DNA of 64,000 bases from Sphingobacterium corticibacterium (GTDB lineage Bacteria; Bacteroidota; Bacteroidia; Sphingobacteriales; Sphingobacteriaceae), in the NCBI RefSeq assembly GCF_004208525.1, contig NZ_SGIT01000002.1, forward strand, positions 930,001-994,000, read 5' to 3'. The notes beneath the pieces are model-generated. The model did not search any database and was not told where the DNA came from. It saw nothing but the letters and a program-made list of their open reading frames with translations. Both the position numbers and the translations under genes were made by a program. Below, piece by piece: positions 39,129 through 49,248 of the stretch (its first letter is position 1; every line of letters starts with the position of its first letter).

Positions 39129-39719
39129 ATGGAAAAACAAGAATATACGATTACGTTATACACAGAGAATTCTATCGGTATGATAGGGCGCATCTCTGGT
39201 ATCTTTTCCAGAAGAAAAATCAATGTAGAAAGCTTGAACACCTCTCCATCAGAGGTAGAAGGCATCCACCGTTTCACCATTTTGATTAATGAAAGCGAAG
39301 ATGTGGTCCGCAAGTTATGCCGACAGATCGAAAAACAAGTGGAAGTTTTAAAAGCTTATTACAATACCGATGAAGAATTAATCTGGCAAGAACAAGCCCT
39401 TTACAAAGTTCCAACAGAAATCATTGCAGAGAAAGCATCTGTGGAACGCTTGCTTCGGGAATATGGTGCTTCTGCCGTGGTAATCCGTCATGATTACACC
39501 GTATTTGAAACCGCAGGCCATAGGGAAGAAATCGACCGTCTGACAGCAGCCTTGGGCGAATATGGTCTCATTGAATTTGTACGTGGTGCTCGTATTGCCA
39601 TCATCAAGGATAGTGCTGGATTCCATACAAAAATAAAACAGTTTGAACGCGAAGAACCTGCTCCGGAAATCGTGGAAAATGAATATCTCGATCAGCAGGA
39701 GAAAGTGTTTACGATGTAG
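39129..39719 (+). CDS. ilvN: Acetolactate synthase small (regulatory) subunit
   Basis: The 196-residue regulatory subunit has an N-terminal ACT domain (about 5-80; YTITLYTENSIGMIGRISGI, NVESLNTSPSEVEGIHRFTI) that binds valine for feedback inhibition. A C-terminal domain follows (about 85-165; LYKVPTEIIAEKASVERLLR). It stimulates the catalytic subunit encoded directly upstream. The length is that of the long small-subunit type (ilvH-like), plus a charged C-terminal tail. It is followed within 2 bp by the DinB-like gene. Confidence 0.94.
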   Translation: MEKQEYTITLYTENSIGMIGRISGIFSRRKINVESLNTSPSEVEGIHRFTILINESEDVVRKLCRQIEKQVEVLKAYYNTDEELIWQEQALYKVPTEIIAEKASVERLLREYGASAVVIRHDYTVFETAGHREEIDRLTAALGEYGLIEFVRGARIAIIKDSAGFHTKIKQFEREEPAPEIVENEYLDQQEKVFTM

Positions 39720-39721
39720 AA

Positions 39722-40201
39722 ATGGAAAGAAAAATGAAAGAAACTTTTAAATTTATCATAGATAGCCGTAACGCTTTCATCCGTTTATTGGATGAACTCA
39801 CTTTAGACGAACTTAATCAAATTCCGGAAGGGTTTAATAACAATATCATCTGGAACTTCGGGCACATCGTCGTGAGCACACAAACGCTTTGCTATGTACG
39901 AACTGGTATCCGTTCTGACACATCAACTGTCAAATATTTAGATGCTTATAAAAAAGGCTCCAAGCCCGCCTATTTTGTCTCGATAGAAGAAGTAAACGAG
40001 CTCAAGCAACTGGCTATTTCCACTATTCAAAAGCTACAGGAAGATTACCAAACAGGAATTTTTGAAAAAATCGTGCCTTTTGACACCTCCACTTTTGGCG
40101 TGCTCATAAACAATATCGAAGAGCTTCTAATCACAACGGTGGGCCATGACAATACACACTTCGGCTACGCAATAGCTCAACGGAGAATAATTAAAAAATA
40201 A
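39722..40201 (+). CDS. DinB-like four-helix bundle protein inside the ilv cluster
   Basis: The 159-residue protein has the helical build and potential metal-ligand histidines of the DinB/YfiT-like superfamily ([19 protein letters not shown] near 45-60 and [14 protein letters not shown] near 138-151). Members are putative metal-dependent enzymes, for example thiol transferases, but function is unknown for most. It starts 2 bp after ilvN, so it must share the operon transcript. ATG 39722 is used; ATG 39734 is an alternative. Why it lies in an amino acid operon is not apparent. Confidence 0.7.
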   Translation: MERKMKETFKFIIDSRNAFIRLLDELTLDELNQIPEGFNNNIIWNFGHIVVSTQTLCYVRTGIRSDTSTVKYLDAYKKGSKPAYFVSIEEVNELKQLAISTIQKLQEDYQTGIFEKIVPFDTSTFGVLINNIEELLITTVGHDNTHFGYAIAQRRIIKK

Positions 40202-40238
40202 ATCAATCAAAAACAAACGTATTATAATAACAAAAACA

Positions 40239-41720
40239 ATGGCAAATTATTTTAACACATTACCTCTTAGAGAGCAGTTAAATCAATTGGGACACGCTGA
40301 ATTTATGGATTCAAAGGAATTTTCAGATGGCGTTAATGCTTTAAAAGGTAAAAAAATCGTAATCGTAGGTTGTGGTGCGCAGGGCTTGAACCAAGGCTTA
40401 AACCTTAGAGATAGCGGATTGGACGTTTCTTATGCATTACGTAAAGAAGCTATTGAACAAAAAAGAGATTCTTGGAAAAATGCCACAGATAATAACTTCG
40501 ACGTAGGAACTTACGAAGAATTGATTCCATCGGCAGATTTAGTAATTAACTTAACACCTGATAAACAACATACATCGGTTATCAATGCTGTTCAACCCTT
40601 GATGAAACAAGGAGCTGCTCTATCCTATTCGCACGGTTTCAATATCGTGGAAGAAGGTATGCAGATACGTAAAGATATTACGGTTCTCATGGTAGCACCT
40701 AAATGTCCGGGTTCTGAAGTCCGTGCGGAATATTTAAGAGGTTTCGGTGTTCCTACTTTAATTGCGGTACACCCAGAAAATGATCCGGAAGGTAAAGGCT
40801 GGCCTTACGCAAAAGCGTATTGTGTGGGTACAGGTGGACACCGTGCAGGTGTACTAAAGTCTTCCTTCGTAGCCGAAGTTAAATCCGACTTAATGGGCGA
40901 GCAAACTATCCTTTGTGGTTTGTTGCAAACCGGTTCTATTTTATCTTTTGATAAAATGGTAGAAAAAGGTATCGATCCAGGTTACGCTTCGAAATTAGTA
41001 CAATATGGTGTAGAGGTTATCACAGAAGCCTTGAAACATGGTGGCGTAAGTGGCATGCTAGATCGGCTGTCCAACCCAGCAAAAATCAAAGCTTTCCAAA
41101 TATCGGAAGAACTAAAAGACATCATGCGTCCATTATTCCAAAAACATCAAGACGATATCATGTCGGGCGAATTTAGCAAAACCATGATGGAAGACTGGGC
41201 AAACGGAGATGCTAATCTATTAAAATGGAGAGCAGAAACGGGTGAAACTGCTTTTGAAAAAACACCTGCCGGTGATGTAAAAATCAGCGAACAGGAATAT
41301 TTTGACAATTATTTGTTAATGGTTGCTTTCGTGAGAGCAGGGGTAGAATTAGCATTTGAAACGATGGTGGATGCAGGTATTAAACCAGAATCTGCTTATT
41401 ATGAATCGTTGCATGAAACGCCCTTGATTGCAAACACCATTGCGCGTAAAAAATTATTCGAAATGAACAGGGTCATTTCCGACACTGCTGAATATGGTTG
41501 TTACTTATTTGATCAAGCATGTAAACCGCTATTGGCTGATTTCATGACAAAAGTAGACACTGATTTAGTTGGCAAAAACTTCAATGAAGGAAAAGACGGC
41601 TCCGTTGACAACGTTCAGCTTGTACAAGTTAACGAGATCTTACGTAACCACCCTGTAGAAACCGTAGGCGTTAGGTTACGTAAAGCGATGACGGCGATGA
41701 AGGTTATAAAAACTGTATAA
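40239..41720 (+). CDS. ilvC: Ketol-acid reductoisomerase (class II, long form)
   Basis: The 493-residue enzyme isomerises and reduces acetolactate or acetohydroxybutyrate, using NADPH and Mg. The Rossmann motif is [20 protein letters not shown], and the substrate-channel segment is [20 protein letters not shown]. The length matches the long class II enzyme (about 490 residues, duplicated knotted domain, as in E. coli) rather than the short class I. It begins 37 bp after the DinB-like stop. Confidence 0.96.
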   Translation: MANYFNTLPLREQLNQLGHAEFMDSKEFSDGVNALKGKKIVIVGCGAQGLNQGLNLRDSGLDVSYALRKEAIEQKRDSWKNATDNNFDVGTYEELIPSADLVINLTPDKQHTSVINAVQPLMKQGAALSYSHGFNIVEEGMQIRKDITVLMVAPKCPGSEVRAEYLRGFGVPTLIAVHPENDPEGKGWPYAKAYCVGTGGHRAGVLKSSFVAEVKSDLMGEQTILCGLLQTGSILSFDKMVEKGIDPGYASKLVQYGVEVITEALKHGGVSGMLDRLSNPAKIKAFQISEELKDIMRPLFQKHQDDIMSGEFSKTMMEDWANGDANLLKWRAETGETAFEKTPAGDVKISEQEYFDNYLLMVAFVRAGVELAFETMVDAGIKPESAYYESLHETPLIANTIARKKLFEMNRVISDTAEYGCYLFDQACKPLLADFMTKVDTDLVGKNFNEGKDGSVDNVQLVQVNEILRNHPVETVGVRLRKAMTAMKVIKTV

Positions 41721-41738
41721 TTAAGTGATGAGTGATGA

Positions 41739-41784
41739 GTAATCAGTGATGTGTAAAAGTTACCTATACAGTCACTGATTACTT
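41739..41784. repeat. 12-bp perfect inverted repeat between ilvC and leuC
   Basis: AGTAATCAGTGA (41739-41750) and TCACTGATTACT (41773-41784) form a perfect stem around a 22-nt loop, preceded by short GTGATGA direct repeats. It fills the 85-bp gap between ilvC and leuC. No T run follows, so it may be an mRNA processing or stability hairpin, or a copy of an intergenic repeat family. Confidence 0.6.
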
Positions 41785-41805
41785 TGTTACTTAAAGAAGA
41801 GAGAA

Positions 41806-43203
41806 ATGGGAAAAACATTAGTAGAGAAGATTTGGGATGCGCACGTTGTCAAACGTCAAGAGGGCTTCCCTGATATTTTGTACATCGATACACATTTGAT
41901 TCATGAGGTAACTTCACCTCAGGCGTTCGACGGATTGCGGAAACGAGGAATACCCGTTTTTCGTCCGAATCAAACAGTGGCCACTGCCGATCATAACGTA
42001 CCTACGCTCAATCAACATCTTCCAATACAGGAAGAACTTTCACGCTATCAAGTGGATATGTTGACCAAAAACTGTAAAGAGTTCGGCGTTGAACTATATG
42101 GACTAGGACACCCTTATCAAGGTATCGTCCACGTTATCGGCCCGGAGTTAGGTATTACCCAACCAGGAAAAACAATGGTATGTGGAGACAGCCATACTTC
42201 TACGCATGGTGCTTTTGGTGCTATTGCATTTGGAATTGGAACATCGCAAGTAGAGCAGGTATTTGCCACGCAATGTCTATTGCAACAAAAACCCAAAACG
42301 ATGAAAATCGAAGTTAACGGTGAATTGGAAAAAGGCGTAGGCGCGAAGGATATCGTCTTATACATCATCTCCAAAACAACCGCAGCGGGTGGTACAGGAT
42401 ATTTCGTAGAATTTGCGGGTTCAGCTATTCGCTCGTTAAGTATGGAAGGTCGGATGACGGTCTGTAACATGAGTATAGAAATGGGTGCCCGTGGTGGACT
42501 TATCGCTCCGGACCAAACGACATTCGATTATGTTCACGGTAGGGAGTTTGCTCCTAAAGGAGAAGACTGGGATGAAGCCCTTGCCTATTGGCAAACATTA
42601 TATTCTGACGAAGACGCACAATTCGATGTCGTATTGGAATTTGATGCCGCCGATATTCAGCCTATGATTACCTACGGAACAAACCCAGGAATGGGAATTG
42701 GTATTTCTGATGCCATTCCAGCAACCGCCGATCAACCCGAATCAGAGCGTCCGTCCTACAAAAAAGCATTGGACTATATGGGCTTCCGTGATAATGAAAC
42801 ATTATTAGGGCATCCCGTAGATTATGTTTTCATCGGCTCTTGCACCAACTCCCGTATTGAGGATCTACGGGCTGTTGCCTCTTTTGTACAAGGCAAGAAA
42901 AAAGCTGATAATGTAGAGGTATGGATTGTTCCTGGCTCTAAACAAGTAGAAGCGCAGGCGAAAGAAGAAGGCATAGACAAAATATTTGAGGAAGCAGGTT
43001 TTATGCTTCGCGAACCAGGTTGTTCAGCTTGTTTGGGAATGAACGAGGATAAAATCCCAGCGGGAAAATATTGTGTTTCCACTTCTAACAGAAACTTTGA
43101 AGGCCGACAGGGTCCAAATGCACGTACGATGCTTGCTAGCCCCTTGACAGCTGCTGCTACTGCTGTCAGCGGTAAGATTGTGGACATTCGAGAATTGATT
43201 TAA
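41806..43203 (+). CDS. leuC: 3-isopropylmalate dehydratase large subunit
   Basis: The 465-residue aconitase-family subunit interconverts 2- and 3-isopropylmalate. Cysteine ligands for the 4Fe-4S cluster appear in FIGSCTNSR and in [19 protein letters not shown]. The signature [19 protein letters not shown] is present. The length is typical. The gene leads the leucine section of the cluster; leuD follows after 10 bp. Confidence 0.97.
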   Translation: MGKTLVEKIWDAHVVKRQEGFPDILYIDTHLIHEVTSPQAFDGLRKRGIPVFRPNQTVATADHNVPTLNQHLPIQEELSRYQVDMLTKNCKEFGVELYGLGHPYQGIVHVIGPELGITQPGKTMVCGDSHTSTHGAFGAIAFGIGTSQVEQVFATQCLLQQKPKTMKIEVNGELEKGVGAKDIVLYIISKTTAAGGTGYFVEFAGSAIRSLSMEGRMTVCNMSIEMGARGGLIAPDQTTFDYVHGREFAPKGEDWDEALAYWQTLYSDEDAQFDVVLEFDAADIQPMITYGTNPGMGIGISDAIPATADQPESERPSYKKALDYMGFRDNETLLGHPVDYVFIGSCTNSRIEDLRAVASFVQGKKKADNVEVWIVPGSKQVEAQAKEEGIDKIFEEAGFMLREPGCSACLGMNEDKIPAGKYCVSTSNRNFEGRQGPNARTMLASPLTAAATAVSGKIVDIRELI

Positions 43204-43213
43204 GAAGGCTGAA

Positions 43214-43816
43214 ATGAAAAAATTTGAAAAATTAACTTCAAGGATAGTACCGCTATCTATCGAAAATATCGACACCGACCAAATTATCCCCGCACGCTTT
43301 TTGAAAGCAACTACAAGAGAAGGATTTGGTGACAATTTATTCCGCGACTGGCGTTATGATAGTGACGGGAACCCAAAAGCGGATTTCGTGATGAACAATC
43401 CGACATATAGCGGAAAAATATTGGTAGCCGGCAAAAACTTTGGTTGTGGTTCTTCCCGCGAACATGCGGCATGGGCGATCCAAGATTATGGCTTTGACGT
43501 TGTCATCAGTTCATTCTTTGCCGATATTTTCAAAGGCAACGCACTAAATAATGGCGTATTGCCCATCACGGTTCCAGACGAATTTTTAGAGAAAATATTT
43601 GACATCGTTTTTGCGAATCCCGATGCGGAATTAACCATAGACTTAGAAGCACAAACGGTAACTATTAACGAAACCGGAGATCGTTTTGAATTTGAAATCA
43701 ACCCGTACAAAAAATCTTGTTTAATCAATGGTTATGATGATATCGACTACATCTTGAGCCATACAGCAGAAATCGAAGAATTTGAAAGAATAAGACCTTT
43801 TTCATTTTATCGTTAA
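43214..43816 (+). CDS. leuD: 3-isopropylmalate dehydratase small subunit
   Basis: The 200-residue swivel subunit pairs with LeuC. Landmarks are [17 protein letters not shown], the [11 protein letters not shown] motif, and [20 protein letters not shown]. The length is typical (about 200 residues). It follows leuC by 10 bp and precedes the ABC ATPase by 1 bp. Confidence 0.96.
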   Translation: MKKFEKLTSRIVPLSIENIDTDQIIPARFLKATTREGFGDNLFRDWRYDSDGNPKADFVMNNPTYSGKILVAGKNFGCGSSREHAAWAIQDYGFDVVISSFFADIFKGNALNNGVLPITVPDEFLEKIFDIVFANPDAELTIDLEAQTVTINETGDRFEFEINPYKKSCLINGYDDIDYILSHTAEIEEFERIRPFSFYR

Positions 43817-43817
43817 T

Positions 43818-45278
43818 ATGATGACTCACCATAATCCTGTCGCCCATATAACCCATTTGAATGTCCAATACGCCGGTCAGGCGGTATTGTCAGATTTCAA
43901 TTGGAATATATATCCAGGCGAAAATTGGGTTATCGGTGGTAAAAGCGGAACAGGGAAAACTTCTTTGGCTAAAGCGATCGTAGGAGAAGAGAAAGCAACA
44001 GGAGAGATTACCTTTCATTTTAAGGAACATAGCGCGTGCCCGCCACGTGCTTATTACGTTTCTAACTGGTATCAGTTCACGAACTTGGAGGGAGACCGTA
44101 ACTTTTATTATCAACAACGCTATAATAAATTCCAGAAAAACGACACCCTTACGGTTTACGCTGATCTCATCCATTTTGGTCAGAAAAACGACCTCCGCTA
44201 CGCGGATGCCGAGCCTATTTTGCATGCATTGGGTTTCGAAAACTGTAAAGACACACAGCTGATCGAACTGTCCAGTGGCGAGCATAAAAAACTGCAATTG
44301 GTACAGGCGCTCTGGCTTAATCCACAGCTTTTAATCATTGACGAACCCTTTACAGGACTAGACAAACAGTCCAGATCAAACCTCTTGGATCTTTTCAATG
44401 AAATTTCCGATAAAGGAACTACATTGATCCTCATAACGAACGATTCACAACTCCCTTCTTGCATCAATCGTTTTGCAGAAATCGAAAACGGTCGGCTTAA
44501 AGTGGTAGAACAGGCGAAGGATTTATCTAAAGATAATGTTCGTGAAAAGAAGCCTCTCCCCTATTTTCTGCAGCAAGAACCAGAGACAACCAGCCAAAAT
44601 ATAGTTGAGCTGAAAAACGTGTCTGTTCGCTACGGTGACAAAGTCGTATTAAAAAATATAAGTTGGAAAGTAAAGGCCGGCGAAAAGTGGTTGTTGCAAG
44701 GTCCAAATGGTTCAGGTAAGTCTACTTTGTTGAGTTTATTGAATGGTGATCATCCCCAAGCCTATGCTTCAGACATTTGGTTGTTTGGAACGAAACGCGG
44801 TTCAGGCGAGAGCATTTGGGACATTAAAGAAAAGGTTGGTATTATCTCACCAGAGATGCATTGGTATTTTGACCGAAATGCTACCGTATGGCATACCGTG
44901 GCATCGGGGTTTTACGATAGTATCGGTTGGTTTATGGAGGTGAAGTACGAAGAAAAAAAACGTATGGAGCAGCTATTGGATTTCTTTGATCTGTTGCCCT
45001 ATAAAGACCAATTGCTTCACACGCTTCCGTTAGGAAAACAGCGCTTGACTCTTTTGGCTAGAACCATTATCAAAAACCCACCATTACTGATACTAGATGA
45101 GCCTTGCCAAGGATTGGATGTCGCGCAAACTACACATTTCAATGCTGTGGTAGATGAGCTGTGTGCACATGGCAATACACTAATTTACGTCGGTCATTAT
45201 GAATCACAATTACCGTCTTGCATAGAACATAAATTTATCTTGGAAAAAGGTGAGGTGTTACAGGAAGTAACGATATAA
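43818..45278 (+). CDS. Dual-domain soluble ABC ATPase (ModF-like)
   Basis: The 486-residue protein carries two ATPase domains and no membrane segment. Domain 1: Walker A GGKSGTGKTSLAK (about residue 42), signature LSSGEHKKLQLV, Walker B LLIIDEPFTGLD. Domain 2 (from about 255): Walker A GPNGSGKSTLLSLL, degenerate signature LPLGKQRLTLLAR, Walker B LLILDEPCQGLD. This is the build of ModF/PhrA-type ATPases, whose role (molybdate-linked, or otherwise) is unclear. It starts 1 bp after leuD inside the leucine genes. No transporter permease lies nearby. Confidence 0.85.
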   Translation: MMTHHNPVAHITHLNVQYAGQAVLSDFNWNIYPGENWVIGGKSGTGKTSLAKAIVGEEKATGEITFHFKEHSACPPRAYYVSNWYQFTNLEGDRNFYYQQRYNKFQKNDTLTVYADLIHFGQKNDLRYADAEPILHALGFENCKDTQLIELSSGEHKKLQLVQALWLNPQLLIIDEPFTGLDKQSRSNLLDLFNEISDKGTTLILITNDSQLPSCINRFAEIENGRLKVVEQAKDLSKDNVREKKPLPYFLQQEPETTSQNIVELKNVSVRYGDKVVLKNISWKVKAGEKWLLQGPNGSGKSTLLSLLNGDHPQAYASDIWLFGTKRGSGESIWDIKEKVGIISPEMHWYFDRNATVWHTVASGFYDSIGWFMEVKYEEKKRMEQLLDFFDLLPYKDQLLHTLPLGKQRLTLLARTIIKNPPLLILDEPCQGLDVAQTTHFNAVVDELCAHGNTLIYVGHYESQLPSCIEHKFILEKGEVLQEVTI

Positions 45279-45292
45279 ATAATTATATAAAA

Positions 45293-46366
45293 ATGAACAA
45301 AAATATTTTAATCATCCCCGGAGATGGTATTGGGCAAGAAGTAACGACATGGGGAAAACAAGCGTTAGAAACAGTTGCTACAAAATACGGTCATGTGTTT
45401 AGCTTCGATGAAGCTATTATGGGACATACGGCTATTGAAGCAACCGGCAATCCGCTACCAGATGAAACGCTAGAAAAAGCAAAAGCATCAGACGCCATCC
45501 TGTTCGGTGCTATCGGACACGCAAAATACGATAATGATCCGTCGGCGAAAGTAAGGCCCGAGCAAGGCTTACTGAAAATACGGAAAGAGTTAGGGTTATA
45601 TGCCAATCTTCGTCCTATATTATTATTTGATGAATTGCTAGAGGCATCCAGCCTAAAGCCGGAAGTCCTACGTGGAACAGATATTTTATTTTTCCGCGAG
45701 TTGACTGGCGATGTATATTTTGGCGAAAAAATACGTAGCGATGACAACACCTTCGCTTCAGATTTAATGAATTATCACCGCTATGAAGTAGAACGCATTG
45801 CACGTAAAGCGTATGAGGCGGCTCGTACGCGTAACAAAAAGCTGTGCTCCGTTGATAAAGCAAATGTATTGGAAACGTCACGCCTATGGCGCGATGTTGT
45901 GCAGGAAATCGCACGCGAATATCCGGATGTTGAAACGGAACACATGTTCATCGACAACGCCGCTATGCAATTGGTGAAGAATCCTAAAAAATTCGATGTC
46001 GTATTGACGGCCAACCTTTTCGGAGATATCCTGACAGACGAGGCTTCTCAAATTGCAGGTTCTATGGGTATGTTAGCGTCGGCATCTATTGGTGATGGAA
46101 CAGGATTTTTCGAACCGATTCACGGATCTGCACATGATATTGCGGGGCAAAACAAAGCAAATCCATTAGCATCTATTCTATCCGCCGCATTAATGCTCGA
46201 TATTGCATTCGGTTTACAAGAAGAAGCCAAAGCGGTAACCCAAGCTGTTGCGGACACGCTAAAAGCAGGTTGGAGAACGGGTGATATCGCTAATGCTGCA
46301 ACACTTGCTACACATACATTGGGCACAAACGAGATGGGCGCCAAAGTATTGGAATATTTGAGATAA
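45293..46366 (+). CDS. leuB: 3-isopropylmalate dehydrogenase
   Basis: The 357-residue NAD-dependent decarboxylating dehydrogenase yields 2-ketoisocaproate. Signature regions are IPGDGIGQEV, FRELTGDVYFGEK (with the LeuB-type substrate loop), ANLFGDILTDEASQIAGSMG, and EPIHGSAHDIAGQNKANP. The length is typical. It begins 14 bp after the ABC ATPase. Confidence 0.97.
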   Translation: MNKNILIIPGDGIGQEVTTWGKQALETVATKYGHVFSFDEAIMGHTAIEATGNPLPDETLEKAKASDAILFGAIGHAKYDNDPSAKVRPEQGLLKIRKELGLYANLRPILLFDELLEASSLKPEVLRGTDILFFRELTGDVYFGEKIRSDDNTFASDLMNYHRYEVERIARKAYEAARTRNKKLCSVDKANVLETSRLWRDVVQEIAREYPDVETEHMFIDNAAMQLVKNPKKFDVVLTANLFGDILTDEASQIAGSMGMLASASIGDGTGFFEPIHGSAHDIAGQNKANPLASILSAALMLDIAFGLQEEAKAVTQAVADTLKAGWRTGDIANAATLATHTLGTNEMGAKVLEYLR

Positions 46367-46445
46367 GGAAAAAGATTTGTTAATTTTAGGTTTTTAACCG
46401 ATCTGTCTATCATTTAGCAGATCATCTTTAGATAATTATAAGACT

Positions 46446-47600
46446 ATGTTACACGATCCTAATCATTTATATATTTTCGATACGACCCTACGCGATGGTG
46501 AACAGGTCCCTGGCTGCCAGTTAACAACTGCAGAAAAAATAGATATTGCCAAAGATTTAGAGCTTTTGGGTGTTGACATTATCGAAGCGGGATTCCCCGT
46601 ATCGAGTCCAGGGGATTTCCAATCGGTGGTCGAATTATCGAAAGCAGTGGACGACGTTATTATATGCGCGCTTACACGTGCGAATAAGAACGATATTGAT
46701 GTTGCCGCTGATGCGTTGAAATATGCCAAACGTCCACGTATCCACACCGGAATTGGATCATCGGACATGCATATACAATACAAATTCAATTCGACGCGTG
46801 AAGAAATTCTAGAACGTGCCATTTCAGCAGTAAAGCATGCTAAATCTTATGTAGAAGATGTTGAATTCTATGCGGAAGATGCTGGACGGGCAGACTTAGC
46901 CTATCTGGCAAAAATGGTAGAAGCTGTCATTGCAGCGGGAGCCACCGTGGTAAATATTCCCGATACTAACGGGTACTGCTTGCCAGATCAATACGGTGCC
47001 AAAATCAAGTACCTAAAAGAAAATGTAAAAAACATCGATGAGGCTATCATCTCGGCACATTGCCATAATGATTTAGGTTTAGCCACAGCCAATTCCATTG
47101 CTGCCGTTCAAAACGGAGCTCGTCAAGTTGAATGTACAATTAATGGTATCGGTGAACGTGCAGGGAATACCTCACTGGAAGAAGTTGCCATGATTATGCA
47201 AGTACATGCAAGTCTATTCCCAGGACTAAGTTCTAACATCAATAGTAAAATGTTCACGCACATTTCACGTAAGGTGAGTTCCATGATGCGTATGCCGGTG
47301 CAACCTAACAAGGCTATTGTAGGTAAAAATGCTTTTGCACACAGTTCCGGGATACATCAAGACGGTTTCCTAAAACATCGTGAAACTTACGAGATTATTC
47401 GTCCGGAAGATGTAGGGTTAGCCGAAGCGGATATTATTTTGACAGCTCGTTCTGGTCGCCATGCATTAAAACACCATTTGGAACGCCTGGGCTATCAGTT
47501 AGACAAAGATAACCTCGCCGTAATCTATGAAAAGTTTCTTATCATGGCTGATGCAAAAAAAGATATCAATGATGAGGATCTGCATACGTTATTAAAATAA
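46446..47600 (+). CDS. leuA: 2-isopropylmalate synthase, short form
   Basis: The 384-residue enzyme condenses 2-ketoisovalerate with acetyl-CoA, the committed step to leucine. The catalytic start [14 protein letters not shown] and the metal-binding segment [20 protein letters not shown] are intact, with [24 protein letters not shown] sequence following. The sequence ends after the linker region ([20 protein letters not shown]). The C-terminal leucine-binding regulatory domain (about 130 residues in the long family form) is missing. Feedback control may be weaker or supplied elsewhere. It lies 79 bp after leuB, the widest gap in the leu section. Confidence 0.93.
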   Translation: MLHDPNHLYIFDTTLRDGEQVPGCQLTTAEKIDIAKDLELLGVDIIEAGFPVSSPGDFQSVVELSKAVDDVIICALTRANKNDIDVAADALKYAKRPRIHTGIGSSDMHIQYKFNSTREEILERAISAVKHAKSYVEDVEFYAEDAGRADLAYLAKMVEAVIAAGATVVNIPDTNGYCLPDQYGAKIKYLKENVKNIDEAIISAHCHNDLGLATANSIAAVQNGARQVECTINGIGERAGNTSLEEVAMIMQVHASLFPGLSSNINSKMFTHISRKVSSMMRMPVQPNKAIVGKNAFAHSSGIHQDGFLKHRETYEIIRPEDVGLAEADIILTARSGRHALKHHLERLGYQLDKDNLAVIYEKFLIMADAKKDINDEDLHTLLK

Positions 47601-47603
47601 AAC

Positions 47604-47969
47604 ATGGCTAAACATTTAGAATTTGGTCAGCAGGGGGAACGAGAAGCACAAGCGTTTCTACGTACGCAAGGCTACCAAATTCTACAATTAAATTGGCGAT
47701 ATAAGTGGTGGGAAATAGATATCATTGCTAAAGAGGGTGATATCCTGACTTTTGTGGAAGTAAAAAGCCGCAGTTCAACACAATTTGGCGAGCCATTTCA
47801 GTTTGTTGATTTAAAAAAGCAAAAAAACCTCATCAAGGCAGCCGGTGTTTTTTTAAAACAAATCAACCATCAGGGCGATATCAGATTTGATATTGTTTCC
47901 ATTTATAGCCATAACGGCAAAAAAGACATTTCACTTGTTAAAGACGCTTTTTGGGGCAGTTATTCTTAA
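47604..47969 (+). CDS. YraN family (UPF0102) nuclease-fold protein
   Basis: The 121-residue protein has the restriction-endonuclease-like core of the YraN/UPF0102 family: GEREAQAFLRTQGYQILQLN, then the acidic motif EIDIIAKEGDILTFVEVKSR, where Asp, Glu and Lys would coordinate metal. Its cellular role is not established. It starts 3 bp after leuA and lies 6 bp before ilvA, thus within the operon. Confidence 0.88.
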   Translation: MAKHLEFGQQGEREAQAFLRTQGYQILQLNWRYKWWEIDIIAKEGDILTFVEVKSRSSTQFGEPFQFVDLKKQKNLIKAAGVFLKQINHQGDIRFDIVSIYSHNGKKDISLVKDAFWGSYS

Positions 47970-47975
47970 AACAAT

Positions 47976-49214
47976 ATGACCTTAAACATAGATTCATTGC
48001 AAGCGGCAGAACGCATAAAAGGCGTTGTGAACCGTACGCCTTTGCAATATAATATACACCTTTCCGAAAAATATGATGCGGAGGTATATTTAAAACGGGA
48101 AGACCTGCAAGTGGTGCGTTCGTATAAGCTACGTGGTGCCTACAATAAAATTGTGAGTCTGTCAGAAGAAGAAAAAAACCGTGGCGTTACGTGTGCTAGC
48201 GCGGGTAACCACGCGCAAGGTGTGGCCCTTTCCTGTAAAAAACTAGATATTAAGGGTGTTATTTTCATGCCAGGTCCTACGCCACGTCAAAAAATTACAC
48301 AAACCGAGATGTGGGGCAACGGTAATATTGAAATCGTATTAACCGGCGATACGTTCGATGATTGTCAAAAAGCAGCCGTGGAGTACACAAAAGAGCATAA
48401 TATGACGTTCATTCCTCCTTTCGATGACGAAAAGATCATCGAGGGGCAGGGTACGGTAGCCGTAGAAATATTGCAAGATCTTCCGGATGTAGATGCCATT
48501 ATTATCCCTATAGGAGGAGGCGGACTATCGTCAGGACTGAGCTATCACATGAAAAAACATGCCTCTCATGTTAAACTGTATGGCGTAGAGCCGGAAGGGG
48601 CACCTTCTATGATTGCCGCCATACGGAATAATGGCCCGATAGAGCTGGAACATATCAATAAATTTGTGGACGGCGCTGCAGTGAAAAAAATAGGTACTTT
48701 AACGTACGAAATTAGCAGTAAACTGCTCGATAGCGTGAAGCCAATACCCGAAGGTAAAATCTGCACGACCATTTTACAGCTTTATAATAAAGACGCTATT
48801 GTGGCCGAACCCGCAGGAGCATTGTCTATCGCAGCCTTAGATTTTCACAAAGAAGAAATAAAAGGGAAAAAAGTCGTTTGTATCGTTTCCGGAGGTAATA
48901 ACGACATTGACCGCATGAGCGAGATTAAAGAAATGTCATTGCTTTACGAGGGTTTTAAGCATTACTTTATCGTTCGTTTCCCACAACGTCCAGGTGCTTT
49001 ACGTTTACTGGTAACAGAAGTACTCGGGCCAAAGGATGATATTACCAGATTCGAATATATCAAAAAAACAGAACGCGAACGAGGACCGGCGTTGATTGGT
49101 ATCGAACTAAACGATCCGAAGGATTATACTTCTTTTATCGAAAGAATGAAATCTTATAAATTCGATTTCATCGAAGTCAATAAAGATCAGACATTATTTG
49201 AGTATCTAGTATAA
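47976..49214 (+). CDS. ilvA: Threonine ammonia-lyase (dehydratase), biosynthetic-type
   Basis: The 412-residue PLP enzyme deaminates threonine to 2-ketobutyrate, starting isoleucine synthesis. The PLP lysine lies in VVRSYKLRGAYNKIVS (about residue 51). The phosphate-binding glycine loop is IPIGGGGLSSGLSYHMKKH. The C-terminal part has a single ACT-like regulatory domain (about 325-412; HYFIVRFPQRPGALRLLVTE), instead of the two in E. coli IlvA (514 residues). It is the last gene of the cluster and is followed directly by a bidirectional terminator. Confidence 0.94.
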   Translation: MTLNIDSLQAAERIKGVVNRTPLQYNIHLSEKYDAEVYLKREDLQVVRSYKLRGAYNKIVSLSEEEKNRGVTCASAGNHAQGVALSCKKLDIKGVIFMPGPTPRQKITQTEMWGNGNIEIVLTGDTFDDCQKAAVEYTKEHNMTFIPPFDDEKIIEGQGTVAVEILQDLPDVDAIIIPIGGGGLSSGLSYHMKKHASHVKLYGVEPEGAPSMIAAIRNNGPIELEHINKFVDGAAVKKIGTLTYEISSKLLDSVKPIPEGKICTTILQLYNKDAIVAEPAGALSIAALDFHKEEIKGKKVVCIVSGGNNDIDRMSEIKEMSLLYEGFKHYFIVRFPQRPGALRLLVTEVLGPKDDITRFEYIKKTERERGPALIGIELNDPKDYTSFIERMKSYKFDFIEVNKDQTLFEYLV

Positions 49215-49248
49215 AAAAATAAACCTGTCGGCGGGCAGGTTTATTTTT
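49215..49248. terminator. Bidirectional terminator between ilvA and the S41 protease gene
   Basis: AAAAATAAACCTG (49215-49227) and CAGGTTTATTTTT (49236-49248) pair perfectly over 13 bp around an 8-nt loop. It begins at the ilvA stop and overlaps the stop codon of the convergent gene, so one element can end both transcripts. Confidence 0.88.
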
